In this document: piece after piece, positions 1 through 8,549 of the stretch
Layout: each line of letters starts with the position of its first letter
Numbering within the stretch: the stretch's first letter is position 1
Assembly: GCA_023396615.1 (NCBI GenBank)
Contig: JAEWVM010000023.1
Location: 1-24,055, forward strand
Direction of reading: 5' to 3'
Source: Spirochaetota bacterium
GTDB taxonomy: Bacteria; Spirochaetota; UBA4802; JAFGJZ01
DNA: 24,055 nucleotides
The notes under the pieces: generated by a model
Told to the model about the DNA's origin: nothing
Seen by the model: only the letters and a program-made list of their open reading frames with translations
Database searches by the model: none
Made by a program: the position numbers and the translations under genes

Positions 1-827
1 CATCCTTAAATCCAAAGACCGGAAAACCATATGCTTTAAATTTTCCTTTTATAACTATAAGAGATATGAATTCCGCCATCAAAAATCTCACTGATCATCT
101 TCAGATTTCAAGATTCTTAGCTGTTGCGGGTGGTTCAATGGGAGGAATGCTGGCTCTTGACTGGAGCATAGCATACCCTAATTCTACAAAATCTGCTATA
201 GTTTTAGCCGCATCACACAGCCAGCCTGCTCAGGCAATTGCTTTTCATCAGGTCGGACGTCAGGCAATACTTCAGGATCCCAGCTGGAAAAAAGGAAATT
301 ATTACGGAAGTGAAGAGATACCAAGATTAGGACTTTCACTTGCAAGAATGATCGGTCATATTACTTATCTCAGCGAAAAAAAGATGCATGAGAAATTCGG
401 CAGAAAACTTCAGGATAAAGCTGAACTTAGTTTTGGTTTCGATTATGAATTTCAGGTTGAATCATATCTCCGTTATCAGGGACATAAATTTGTAGATAGA
501 TTTGACGCTAATTCTTATCTTTATCTTACAAGAGCTATTGACTATTTTGATATCAGAATTGATCACGGAGAAGGATCTCTTTTTTCAGCATTTGAAAAAT
601 CAAAGTGCGATTATCTCATGTTAAGTTATTCCACAGACTGGCTTTATCCGCCGGAAAATATGAAACAAATGGCAAATACTCTTAGAGGTTGCGGAAGAAG
701 AGTTGTTTATCTTGATATCGATACTGATAACGGTCACGATTCATTTCTTATTGATAATCAGGTTATGGTTTCAGCTGTTAAAAATTTTCTTTCCCAGGAA
801 ATTGACACTGCCGAGAATAATGTATGA
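1..827 (+). CDS. metX: Homoserine O-acetyltransferase MetX, 3' part (5' end outside the window)
   Basis: The enzyme transfers acetyl from acetyl-CoA to L-homoserine, the first committed step of methionine synthesis, in the cytoplasm. The frame is open from base 3 through the left edge and encodes NPKTGKPYA then FPFITIRDM before the ATG at 66, exactly the MetX pattern, so 66 is an internal Met and the gene is truncated by the window. The alpha/beta-hydrolase nucleophile elbow GGSMGGM (serine codon 135-137) is followed by an Asp in STDWLYPPE and a His in DNGHDSF, giving the Ser-Asp-His triad typical of the family. The stop overlaps the metW start (ATGA), implying an operon. Acetyl rather than succinyl specificity is assumed from the family. 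Confidence is high. Confidence 0.95.
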   Translation, partial: SLNPKTGKPYALNFPFITIRDMNSAIKNLTDHLQISRFLAVAGGSMGGMLALDWSIAYPNSTKSAIVLAASHSQPAQAIAFHQVGRQAILQDPSWKKGNYYGSEEIPRLGLSLARMIGHITYLSEKKMHEKFGRKLQDKAELSFGFDYEFQVESYLRYQGHKFVDRFDANSYLYLTRAIDYFDIRIDHGEGSLFSAFEKSKCDYLMLSYSTDWLYPPENMKQMANTLRGCGRRVVYLDIDTDNGHDSFLIDNQVMVSAVKNFLSQEIDTAENNV

Positions 828-1438
828 AAGAAACCATTTTTAATATTGGATATGATCTGATCACCAAGGAAATTCCGCGTGGCTCCAGAGTTCTTGATCT
901 CGGCTGCGGCGACGGAGAACTTCTTGCAGAATTAAGAAGAAAAAAGAATATTGAAGGTTTCGGAATTGAAATTTCTCCTGAATCAGTCGGAATTGCACTT
1001 TCTAAAGGAGTTTTTGCCTGTCAGGCAGATATAGATGAAGGCCTTTCTGATTATAAAGATAATTCTTTCGATTACGTGATTTTAAATCAGACTATTCAGA
1101 ATACTAAAAGACCTGAATATGTATTAAGAGAAATAATGAGAATCGGAACTCGTGTAATAATCAGTTTTCCCAATTTTTCTCATATTCTAATACGCATGAA
1201 TCTTTTTTTCCGCGGAAAAATGCCGAAAACGAAGTCTCTTCCATATGAATGGTATGATACTCCGAATATTCACATGCTATCAATTAAAGATTTTCGTACT
1301 TTTTGCAGACAGAAAGGTTTTTCTATTGAAAAGGAAATTAATTTCAATACTAATATAAATAATAACACTTCATCTAAAAAAATAGTTTTTCCGAATCTTT
1401 TCGCAATGTACGGATTATTCGTCTTAAAAAAAGACTGA
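824..1438 (+). CDS. metW: Methionine biosynthesis protein MetW
   Basis: This is a SAM-methyltransferase-fold protein of 204 residues, the usual MetW length. Motif I VLDLGCGDG lies at residues 23-31, FDYVILN at about 82-88, and the MetW signatures FPNFSH (115-120) and LPYEWYDTPNIH (139-150) are intact. MetW is known to be encoded next to metX and to support homoserine acylation, probably as a partner of MetX. It overlaps metX by 4 bp (ATGA), so translation is probably coupled. The C-terminal stretch 173-185 is Asn/Ser-rich and looks like a linker. Identification is firm because both the motifs and the neighbour agree. Confidence 0.95.
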   Translation: MKETIFNIGYDLITKEIPRGSRVLDLGCGDGELLAELRRKKNIEGFGIEISPESVGIALSKGVFACQADIDEGLSDYKDNSFDYVILNQTIQNTKRPEYVLREIMRIGTRVIISFPNFSHILIRMNLFFRGKMPKTKSLPYEWYDTPNIHMLSIKDFRTFCRQKGFSIEKEINFNTNINNNTSSKKIVFPNLFAMYGLFVLKKD

Positions 1439-1452
1439 TTTGAGGGATTAAT

Positions 1453-2412
1453 ATGCTTCTAAATATTGTATTTCTAATAGCTGGCATCGCTGTTATTATA
1501 TACGCAGCTAACCTCCTTGTTGACGGTTCTGCATCAATAGCTAAAAAACTTAATGTTTCTGATATCGTAATCGGTCTCACAATTGTTGCTTTTGGAACTT
1601 CAGCTCCCGAACTCACTGTAAGTCTTTTTTCTGCGGCAAAGGGAAGCACAGATCTTGCAGTAGGAAATGTAATGGGCAGCAATATAGCTAACATCTTTCT
1701 TATTCTCGGAGCATCTGCTTTGATCTTTCCTTTAACAATTCAAAAGAATACTCAATGGAAAGAGATTCCTTATTTATTCTTCAGCGCTCTTTTAGTTGTT
1801 CTTTTTGCAAATGACGTACTTATAGGTAACTCAACAGAAAACATACTTTCACGTACTGAAGGAATTGTCTTTCTAATTTTCTTTGTTATTTTTTTAGGTT
1901 ATACTTTCAGAATATCCAAAAATCAACAGGCCGAAGAAATACCTTCCAAAGTCTTCTCTGTGCCAAAATCTGTTTTATTTATTTTTCTTGGTCTTTGCGG
2001 TCTAGTCGGAGGAGGAAAGATTCTGGTAGACGGAGCCGTTGGTATAGCAACAATTGCAGGAGTTTCAGAACGAATTATTGGAGTTACCATAGTTGCTGTC
2101 GGAACTTCTCTTCCTGAACTTGCAACATCTCTTGTTGCGGCATTTAAAAAGAAATCTGACATTGCAATCGGAAATGTAGTAGGCAGCAATATTTTTAATG
2201 TTTTTCTTATTTTAGGAACAGCAATAATTGTTCGTCCTGCTCCGATCTCACTTGGATCAAATATTGACATGCTTATAGCACTCTTTGCAGGTTTGATTCT
2301 TTTTATTTCTACTTTTACATTAAAACATAGAACCATCGGCAGAACCGAAGGAGGAATTTTTCTTATTCTTTATGCTTCTTATATTTACTATCTTGTAAAA
2401 ATCCAGCTTTAG
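1453..2412 (+). CDS. CaCA-family Ca2+/cation antiporter (YrbG-like)
   Basis: This is an inner-membrane cation exchanger of 319 residues with about ten membrane segments. The two inverted alpha repeats are plain: GTSAPEL (48-54) with GNVMGSNIAN (71-80), and GTSLPEL (217-223) with GNVVGSNIFN (240-249). These hold the acidic ion-coordinating residues of the calcium/cation antiporter superfamily. The short charged linker between the halves (about 152-166) lacks the large regulatory loop of eukaryotic NCX, as in bacterial YrbG-type members. It starts 14 nt after metW with GAGG 7 nt before the ATG, so it is probably co-transcribed, although no functional link to methionine is known. The ion (Ca2+/Na+ or Ca2+/H+) cannot be read from sequence. 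Confidence 0.92.
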   Translation: MLLNIVFLIAGIAVIIYAANLLVDGSASIAKKLNVSDIVIGLTIVAFGTSAPELTVSLFSAAKGSTDLAVGNVMGSNIANIFLILGASALIFPLTIQKNTQWKEIPYLFFSALLVVLFANDVLIGNSTENILSRTEGIVFLIFFVIFLGYTFRISKNQQAEEIPSKVFSVPKSVLFIFLGLCGLVGGGKILVDGAVGIATIAGVSERIIGVTIVAVGTSLPELATSLVAAFKKKSDIAIGNVVGSNIFNVFLILGTAIIVRPAPISLGSNIDMLIALFAGLILFISTFTLKHRTIGRTEGGIFLILYASYIYYLVKIQL

Positions 2413-2422
2413 AAAAATTGTT

Positions 2423-3109
2423 CTATCTTAATTCTTTATGAAATATTTCTTCTTTAGATCCTGAAGCAGGTTCAATCTGTCTTAAAGCATATTCTTCATT
2501 GTTCTCCGGAAGAGGAGCTATTTCCATCAGAAATTCTTCTTCTTCAACAACTATAAAAATATAATTCCCTATTTTCTGATATATTCCTTTTTTTAAACAA
2601 TCATTCTTGCCAGACCTTTTCTTTTCATCATCAGGATCTTGAATGGAACAATTTCCTTCAATGCTAATGCTGTTATTATGACTAAAAACTAAATATTCTC
2701 CGCTTTCTTTAGAGTTGAAAATATATTTTCGATTTTCCATTGAATTGTCTTTTGAAACTATTTTTCTAAAGGCCTCTTTTTTAGAAATAAGAAAACCACC
2801 GAAAACGTATCCAATCTTTCCGTCATTTAATTCTACTTTTAACCATGAACTTTTTTTCCCTGAAATTACTTCTTCTTTCTTGGAATCTTCAATAAAAATT
2901 ACGAAAATACCGGCATCAAGTTTTGCAATAGACTCTGATTTAATTGAAGACTGTGAACGAACATTGATAGATTCTGCTACCGTAATATAATAATCAGCAT
3001 TTCTAAGTGGTTTTGGGACAGAAGGTAATATTTCCGGTTTTTGATCATTTTTTGAACATCCGGTACATATAATCCAAATTAATACTAATATTAACCCTTT
3101 TTTGTTCAT
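2423..3109 (-). CDS. SH3-domain lipoprotein of unknown function
   Basis: A 228-residue protein with an N-terminal signal (KK followed by a hydrophobic run) and a probable lipobox ending at Cys18 (CTGC, slightly atypical at -3). Residues about 42-107 form a bacterial SH3 (SH3_3-like) domain: SINVRSQSS, a turn, SWLKVEL and GYVFGGFL are the usual landmarks. The C-terminal half (about 115-228) is charged and not recognised; it contains a CSIQDPDD...NDC segment with two cysteines that could pair in the periplasm. Bacterial SH3 domains often bind peptidoglycan or proteins, but no enzyme domain is attached here. It ends 10 nt from the convergent antiporter gene with no visible terminator. Envelope location is likely; function is unknown. 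Confidence 0.82.
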   Translation of the reverse strand: MNKKGLILVLIWIICTGCSKNDQKPEILPSVPKPLRNADYYITVAESINVRSQSSIKSESIAKLDAGIFVIFIEDSKKEEVISGKKSSWLKVELNDGKIGYVFGGFLISKKEAFRKIVSKDNSMENRKYIFNSKESGEYLVFSHNNSISIEGNCSIQDPDDEKKRSGKNDCLKKGIYQKIGNYIFIVVEEEEFLMEIAPLPENNEEYALRQIEPASGSKEEIFHKELR

Positions 3110-3409
3110 TTCTTTAATCTCTCTTGATAGAATTCATATTTCAAAGTAACATAATTATCATCGATAAAAGGAACTTGTATTCATTTGTCTTATTAGATAT
3201 ATTCAATCTTCTATTTTAACTTTTTCTGAAATTTAAGATAATCTGTAAACAATGAAAAATCCATTATTTATTAAATTTCTGTTTATATCCGGAAGACATA
3301 ATTTTAAATAGTTTAATAGTATTCTAATAAATATGCCGATTATCAAATGATATGGTTTAATAATTGACACAGTTTATTAAACGAGTAAACTTTTAAAGAG
3401 AATAACGAA
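3110..3409. other. 300-bp AT-rich divergent intergenic region
   Basis: This separates the SH3 lipoprotein (leftward) from the 588-residue protein (rightward). It is very AT-rich. The only convincing signal is a TTGACA at 3364 facing right. A 19-codon ATG frame at 3252-3311 has no ribosome binding site and is not called. I see no tRNA-like fold, riboswitch or strong terminator hairpin. A promoter for the leftward gene must be present, but I cannot pick it out. Confidence 0.6.
3364..3391 (+). promoter_or_regulatory. Candidate sigma-70-type promoter for the 588-residue protein
   Basis: TTGACA (3364-3369) is a perfect -35. A 16-bp spacer leads to TAAACT (3386-3391), which matches four of six bases of the -10 consensus. 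Transcription would start about 12 nt before the gene's ATG at 3410, leaving a very short leader. The ribosome binding site (AAAGAG, 9 nt before the ATG) is weak. Confidence 0.45.
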
Positions 3410-5176
3410 ATGAGTCAATTAGACAAAACACGAGATAATATACGTGTTTCAGACATAGAAGACAATGCTAGAAAAGAACTTTTCCAGAAGTTCGTGGATG
3501 CTGGAGGAAAAGTTGTTAAAGAAACGCGCCCAAAACCAATGGTTTTTGACCGTGAAAAACAAAAAACACTAGCAGAAAAAATGGATTCATTCCATGGCAA
3601 TAAAAAACGAATGAACAGAATCAAGTCTTCTTTACAGGAATCTTCTGTTAGTATAGAACCGTCTCCAAGCTTTCTTGATTCGTTTATTAATAGAATAATT
3701 CTTTTCATTACCGGTGTAACTTCTTTTTCCGGAAGAAGAATCAAAAAATCATTTTTTGATTCATTTGCAGATGAATATAAAATATCAATGATGGAGCTTC
3801 AAATGATCTATCTTGATATCTTCAGACAAAATCCTTCTATCGGAGATAGAATTACCAATCAACTTGATCAGCAGAAACCATTATATTTTGAAGTTATTGA
3901 AATGACCGCTGATCTATATGACAAAACCATCTTAAGTGAAATTCTTGATACGCATACTGCTTTTCCGATGGATATAAAACTTACAAATGATTATAAAACG
4001 CCTTTGCTTGCCTATTTTAAAAAAATTTATCCGTTACTTCCATATGTGAATTCCATCTATACTGCTTATGAGAAAGCTATAGCCCTACAGCAAAAAAGCA
4101 TAAATAATTCATCTTCATCTTATTCGTTAAAACGGAAAAAAGCTAATAATGGAATATATATTATCTTTAATAAAATGCTTCCTCGTCTTTACCGTTTATT
4201 CTGCTATTATCATGGAAAAAACATTCCATTGACTGATAGTTTGACTATCGAAGAACTTTTGATGATAGGCCCGGATCTTAAACCTGGAATGAGAACAACA
4301 AGTTCTCCAAGCAGATTCAGTGAAAATTATCAGAAAATTTCTGCTCAGGCAAAAGCGAAAGAAGAAGAAGAAAAAAAAGAAGCAATTGATGAACTTAAAA
4401 AGAAACACCGTCAATCTTTATCAGATGAAATTAAAAACGGAATTTCTTTGATGAGTATGCTGGACTTTCAATTATTAAAGAAAACTTATCTTTCAAATAA
4501 TGATATTGCCCAACAAATTGATGATAATGATCCATATTTAAAAATGTATCTTCTCTTTTTGGAATTTGACCGTCAATACTCATATATATTAACAACTAAT
4601 AAAATCAAATACAGTATTTACTATGACAAAAACACAAAGTTTGATATGCGTTCAGATTTACTTGATCTTTTTAATTCAATGAGAGCATGCGAAGAAGCTG
4701 CTAAGCAATATTTTTATTCTTGGGAAAACTATAAAAAAGTCGCTTCAGATACAAATTACAGCAAAGAATTGCATTTACAATACTCAAAAAAAGTTGCAGA
4801 ACTTGAAAAAGAAAAAAAAGTAATGGGAAATGCTTTAAAAATATCCATTAGATCTTTTATGGAACGTCTTGCTGACAAAATGCAATTCATTCTCAATGAT
4901 ATAAATGATATAAATAGAATAATATCAAATTCAAAAGATATTCTTGAAGCAGATCCGGAAATAGATCCAAACATGAAGTTTTCAGGAAAAACAGTGGAAG
5001 AAGCTATTTCTTCCGTAAATAATTACGCTCAGGCTTTGCTTTTTAGAATATCCTTAAAAGGTGATCTTTTTCAGGAACAAAAAAATATTGAAAGTAATTT
5101 TCCTTCTAATCAACAGATAGAAAATAAAACTGATGAGTCACAGACTATAATGGATCAGCTTGAAGATCTATTCTGA
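3410..5176 (+). CDS. Uncharacterised 588-residue helical protein
   Basis: I do not recognise this protein. It has no signal peptide; one short hydrophobic stretch (about 91-104) is too brief for a confident membrane segment. Residues 1-75 are charged and contain RKELFQKFVDAGGKVVKE; about 110-270 are predicted helical with many Tyr/Phe; 305-335 is a Lys/Glu-rich coiled-coil candidate; 445-510 is again heptad-like; the tail is polar and acidic. No catalytic motif is visible. It is monocistronic with its own promoter, and its 3' end overlaps the convergent mnmD-like gene by 22 bp. It may be a lineage-restricted cytoplasmic protein; a spirochaete-specific DUF family such as DUF5312 would be one to test, but I offer that only as a guess. 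Confidence 0.8.
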   Translation: MSQLDKTRDNIRVSDIEDNARKELFQKFVDAGGKVVKETRPKPMVFDREKQKTLAEKMDSFHGNKKRMNRIKSSLQESSVSIEPSPSFLDSFINRIILFITGVTSFSGRRIKKSFFDSFADEYKISMMELQMIYLDIFRQNPSIGDRITNQLDQQKPLYFEVIEMTADLYDKTILSEILDTHTAFPMDIKLTNDYKTPLLAYFKKIYPLLPYVNSIYTAYEKAIALQQKSINNSSSSYSLKRKKANNGIYIIFNKMLPRLYRLFCYYHGKNIPLTDSLTIEELLMIGPDLKPGMRTTSSPSRFSENYQKISAQAKAKEEEEKKEAIDELKKKHRQSLSDEIKNGISLMSMLDFQLLKKTYLSNNDIAQQIDDNDPYLKMYLLFLEFDRQYSYILTTNKIKYSIYYDKNTKFDMRSDLLDLFNSMRACEEAAKQYFYSWENYKKVASDTNYSKELHLQYSKKVAELEKEKKVMGNALKISIRSFMERLADKMQFILNDINDINRIISNSKDILEADPEIDPNMKFSGKTVEEAISSVNNYAQALLFRISLKGDLFQEQKNIESNFPSNQQIENKTDESQTIMDQLEDLF

Positions 5177-5994
5177 TTTTTTAATCTTCGTCTTTCAAGT
5201 ATTCTATTTTCAGATATTTCTTCTCTGCTTAAAGAAAGATCTTTATCTCTATATGGGACAGAAAGAATTTCCTTAAATATTTCTTCAACTTTTATAATAT
5301 CAAAAGATCCCTCAAAGGGTGTTTTGGAAGCAATAGTTCCTGTTTTCGGAAGATCATCGCAAACCAAATCTCCTATATAAAAACCTGCTTCAATCATACC
5401 CCTTCTTATTTGCAACGCAGAGGAATATGTTGTTAAATACGTTTTATCTTTTGTAATGCTTCCAATTGCTTTAAACAAATCAACAGTCCAAAGCTCTGAA
5501 TTTTTTGCTGGAGAAAACGGATCATGAAAAACTGCATCAAATAGTATTTTTCTTTCAGAAAGATTTTTTATACTCTCACGCGCATCCCCAAACAAAAAAT
5601 TAATATTAACATTTTCAAAAGAAATAGTATCGTTTATAAAACCTTGTTTGATCTTATCAAAATATTTATCCTTCTCGTCATTAAAATATATTTTTGCTAT
5701 TGAAGAATATGAATCTTTACTGAATTCAAGTGAAAATATATTAATTTCTTCAAATTCTTTATCTCTTGTTTGCATTATTAGTGCTAAAGGATTATACCCC
5801 GCTCCAAAACCTATATCCAATATATTAATTACTTTATCTTTTGAACAAAGAATTTTCGATGGAAAAACATGTTTAGATAGTGCTTCTGTATAAGCTCCTT
5901 CTCTTGCATGCATCAATTGATCAAATTCTTTTGAATAAAGAGAAAAGGATCCATCCGCTGTTTCAATAATATTATAACTATCGTTTACTTGCAT
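5155..5994 (-). CDS. mnmD: MnmD-like tRNA U34 methyltransferase (MnmC N-domain type, stand-alone)
   Basis: This family (Methyltransf_30) uses SAM to methylate the 5-aminomethyl group at wobble U34 of tRNA, the last step to mnm5(s2)U. The 279 residues contain QLMHAREGAYTEA (26-38), SAM motif LDIGFGAGYNP (59-69), FGDARES (135-141) and DAVFHDPFSPAKNSELW (153-169) holding the conserved Asp/DPFSP core, followed by RRGMIEAGF (197-205). The FAD oxidoreductase half of bifunctional MnmC is absent, so nm5U from MnmEG would be its likely substrate. Its start lies inside the upstream lipoprotein gene (17-bp overlap), making it the last gene of the cyclase operon. Its 3' end overlaps the convergent 588-residue gene by 22 bp. 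The Arg/Ser-rich tail is unusual. Confidence 0.85.
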   Translation of the reverse strand: MQVNDSYNIIETADGSFSLYSKEFDQLMHAREGAYTEALSKHVFPSKILCSKDKVINILDIGFGAGYNPLALIMQTRDKEFEEINIFSLEFSKDSYSSIAKIYFNDEKDKYFDKIKQGFINDTISFENVNINFLFGDARESIKNLSERKILFDAVFHDPFSPAKNSELWTVDLFKAIGSITKDKTYLTTYSSALQIRRGMIEAGFYIGDLVCDDLPKTGTIASKTPFEGSFDIIKVEEIFKEILSVPYRDKDLSLSREEISENRILERRRLKNQNRSSS

Positions 5995-6376
5995 TGTTCA
6001 ATATTTCCATAAAAGGAAGAATATCATATTCGGTCCAGATATAAAGGTAACCGTCTATATCATTTCTATGAAGAATCTTAGGCTCGAATTTAGTATTATT
6101 AAGAAGTAATGCATATTCAGCTATATCTTTCGTAGTTTTGAGATGTTTTTCACCATGTGCCGCCAAAAGAAAAATTGCTCTTTTATTAATTTGTTCAATA
6201 AGTGCTTTTTCAAAAATATTATCTTCTTCCTCCGGAATCAGATATAGATCTATTTTTGAAAAGACAGTTAAAGTTCTATTCGATACTCCTTCAGAATATT
6301 TTTTTTCAGGAGAAGAAAGACATGCTGCTAATAGTATAATAGAAGAAAACTGAAAAAAACATAATATCTTTTTCAA
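5978..6376 (-). CDS. Small lipoprotein of unknown function
   Basis: A 132-residue product with a clear lipoprotein signal: KK, a hydrophobic core and lipobox LAAC ending at Cys19. The mature part of about 113 residues has no motif I recognise; it is mixed alpha/beta with the pattern LYLIPEEED and ends in YLYIWTEYD. The start is TTG at 6376; it is the only start that gives a full signal peptide, and it lies 2 nt after the stop of the upstream gene, which fits translational coupling. Its own Shine-Dalgarno is weak. The context (between an exported coiled-coil protein and mnmD) suggests an envelope role with its upstream partners. Function is unknown. Confidence 0.8.
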   Translation of the reverse strand: MKKILCFFQFSSIILLAACLSSPEKKYSEGVSNRTLTVFSKIDLYLIPEEEDNIFEKALIEQINKRAIFLLAAHGEKHLKTTKDIAEYALLLNNTKFEPKILHRNDIDGYLYIWTEYDILPFMEILNNASKR

Positions 6377-6378
6377 TT

Positions 6379-7200
6379 CTATTTCTTATATTCGTTGAAA
6401 TAAACACCATATATCAGATTTATTTCTTCAAGTGTAACATTTTTTTTCTCTACTTCCATCTTCTTCTTCATTTCTTCTGCAGTTATTCTTGTGTCTTCCT
6501 TTTTTAATTCAACAATTCTTGCAATAATATCAGCAGTAACGGCTTTCTTTGAGTTGAACATTCTAGCGTTTTGAAACGCTATTAAATCTGCAGCGATTTT
6601 TTCATTTTGTATTTTAGCAGACAACGCATTTGTTTCTGCCTTATCAAGTTTATTTTCCAATTCTTCAATTTTCGCTAAAAGAAAATCAGGATCTCTTTTT
6701 TTCATAAAAGACTTAGGATCATTTAGAGCTTCAGATATTTTTGCAAGAAGGGGTTCTTCTTCAATATATGCTCCGCGCATTTTGATTATGGTATTTTTCT
6801 TTATAAGCCTGAAATCATATCTTTGAGCTCCTTCTTCATGACTAAACACCAACCCTCCCGGAATAAAAGGAAGAAGATCTTCATTCTTATATTCAATTTT
6901 TGAAGGATAAACTGCAAATTGCAATCCTTCTGTTGTAATATAAAATTTCATTTCTTTCCAGAGAATAAATTTCCAACTTTTTGCTATTCTTATAAACTGT
7001 GCAATTTCTGATGCAATCTGAGAATTTACTTTTTGCTCATTTTCAATAATATATATTTTTGAATCAGAATCTGTCAAATAAACAGCATCCTCATCAGACT
7101 CTTCATTCTTTTCTGCAGGAGTCAAGGAAATGGTGCTCCAATCAAAAGAATAGGCTTCTGCAGAAATAACCAGTGATAATATTAATAATAATTTCTTCAT
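6379..7200 (-). CDS. Exported coiled-coil protein of unknown function
   Basis: This 273-residue protein begins with a Sec signal peptide (KKLLLILSLVISAEA, cleavage near residue 16-18) and has no further membrane segment, so it is probably periplasmic. Residues 40-150 are beta-rich; 172-205 form a short coiled coil (IEELENKLDKAE); the C-terminal part is helical and charged. No enzyme motif is visible. The ATG overlaps the stop of the upstream coiled-coil membrane protein by 4 bp (ATGA) and has a good ribosome site (GAGGAAG, 4 nt spacer). Stoichiometric coupling with that membrane protein, which exposes a large periplasmic part, makes a physical complex plausible but unproven. Confidence 0.82.
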   Translation of the reverse strand: MKKLLLILSLVISAEAYSFDWSTISLTPAEKNEESDEDAVYLTDSDSKIYIIENEQKVNSQIASEIAQFIRIAKSWKFILWKEMKFYITTEGLQFAVYPSKIEYKNEDLLPFIPGGLVFSHEEGAQRYDFRLIKKNTIIKMRGAYIEEEPLLAKISEALNDPKSFMKKRDPDFLLAKIEELENKLDKAETNALSAKIQNEKIAADLIAFQNARMFNSKKAVTADIIARIVELKKEDTRITAEEMKKKMEVEKKNVTLEEINLIYGVYFNEYKK

Positions 7201-8549
7201 TTTGCTTCCTCTTTCTCGGCCGTTATTTTCTTCAGCATTATTTTATCAAATGGCTGCATTTTTAGACCAGTTTCCGATTTAACTAATTCAGCAACTGTGA
7301 CACCATAACTTCTTTTAAATCTGATGGTAGCAATAAATTCATCATCCTGCCTGAAAACAAATCCGAGATCTCCTGTATTGACAATATGAACCTTATTCAT
7401 ATAAACTCCAATTAAAGAAGTATCTCTTGGATCTAGAATATATCCGCTTTCTTTTTCATCTTTTATCATGAAAGAAAAAGCATACTCATAAAATCGCAAC
7501 TGTTGATTTTTCTTTCTTAACGAATTAACAAGACCAACAGTAATTCCGTCATATGTGTTAACTATATCTTTAAACTTAGATGAAACATGAATCACCGTTT
7601 TTCCAGGAGAGTTAATGTAAGGAATTTTTTCCATTCTATCATTTAACTTGTAAGAATCATTAACATTTGCCTGCAATCTGTTAATTCTTTCTTCCGTTGA
7701 AGCTTTTTCTTTTATAATATCATTTTCAATTCCATTTAACGGAGAAACTTTTGAAGCCCCTTTTACCGGTTTTTCCAATATTTTTTTTAGATCAGTCTCA
7801 GCAAAAATTGGATTATACTTTTTTATCAAATACTCGATTTCTTCCTTCGTTTCATCGCTCATTTGATCTATTCTGGCTTCATACGTTCCGGATAATCTTT
7901 TCCTTTCTAAAGAAGTAAGTTTTGATTCTCCTTCAAGTAGACTTATATTTTTGCCTGAACTTTTCTCAAGTTCAGCTTCTTTATCTCTTAAATCTTTTTG
8001 AATCTTATAAATTTCTCTGTTTTTTGCAGTCATACGCGGAGCATATTTAGTTTTTGTTTTTCTGATTTTTAAGTTATACTCTGAATTCAATTGATCAATT
8101 TGAGCTTTTTTCTCTTCATCAGAAATATCTCTAGACTGAATTATATTTTTTAATTCTTCAAAATCTCTCTTGAGCCGTTCAAGTTCTCTGGAATATTCAA
8201 TTTCCAGATTAGCAAGCTCTTTTCTAGCAATTTGGAGTTCTCCTTCCTGTTTCTGTGAAGAATCAATCATTTCTTTTAATTTTAAATCCTGAAAAGAAGA
8301 AATATCAACTTTTTGATTTTTTCCTCTTTCCTGAACAAAGAAAGTGATCGTCAATGCAACCGAAATGATAACAAATAAGAAAAGTACAACCAAACCAAGA
8401 AATTTCAGATTCTTGTTTCTTTTAGTTTTCTTGAATTCTTCTTCCAAAGAATATAATTCCGGCTTCCCGTCAGGATCAGAAAAATCTCCCGGAAGGAAAA
8501 CAGATTTCGTTTTTTCAAGAAGGTATTTTACTTCGTTTTCATTTCCCAT
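7197..8549 (-). CDS. One-pass coiled-coil membrane protein of unknown function
   Basis: This 450-residue protein has a charged cytoplasmic N-terminus (1-48), one membrane segment (about 49-72, flanked by KKTKRNK so N-in) and a large periplasmic part. Residues about 85-245 and 270-305 are strongly heptad-like, Lys/Glu-rich coiled coil. The C-terminal 310-440 is beta-rich; NTGDLGFVFRQDD and KMQPFDKIMLKK resemble the small barrel repeats seen at the ends of some envelope proteins. That resemblance is loose. The start overlaps the cyclase gene by 22 bp and the end overlaps the next gene by 4 bp. A tether or scaffold spanning membrane and periplasm is a reasonable guess. I do not recognise the family. 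Confidence 0.82.
   Translation of the reverse strand: MGNENEVKYLLEKTKSVFLPGDFSDPDGKPELYSLEEEFKKTKRNKNLKFLGLVVLFLFVIISVALTITFFVQERGKNQKVDISSFQDLKLKEMIDSSQKQEGELQIARKELANLEIEYSRELERLKRDFEELKNIIQSRDISDEEKKAQIDQLNSEYNLKIRKTKTKYAPRMTAKNREIYKIQKDLRDKEAELEKSSGKNISLLEGESKLTSLERKRLSGTYEARIDQMSDETKEEIEYLIKKYNPIFAETDLKKILEKPVKGASKVSPLNGIENDIIKEKASTEERINRLQANVNDSYKLNDRMEKIPYINSPGKTVIHVSSKFKDIVNTYDGITVGLVNSLRKKNQQLRFYEYAFSFMIKDEKESGYILDPRDTSLIGVYMNKVHIVNTGDLGFVFRQDDEFIATIRFKRSYGVTVAELVKSETGLKMQPFDKIMLKKITAEKEEAK

Noticed and set aside
66..827. The ATG at 66 as the true start of metX
   Set aside because: The frame stays open to the window edge and the upstream codons encode conserved MetX sequence (NPKTGKPYA, FPFITIRDM), so 66 is internal.
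3252..3311. 19-codon ATG frame in the 300-bp intergenic gap
   Set aside because: No ribosome binding site, no conserved motif, and such short frames are common by chance in AT-rich DNA.
4360..4380. GAA repeat and A8 run in the 588-residue gene as a contingency repeat
   Set aside because: It encodes an ordinary Lys/Glu coiled-coil stretch; eight A is common in this AT-rich sequence.
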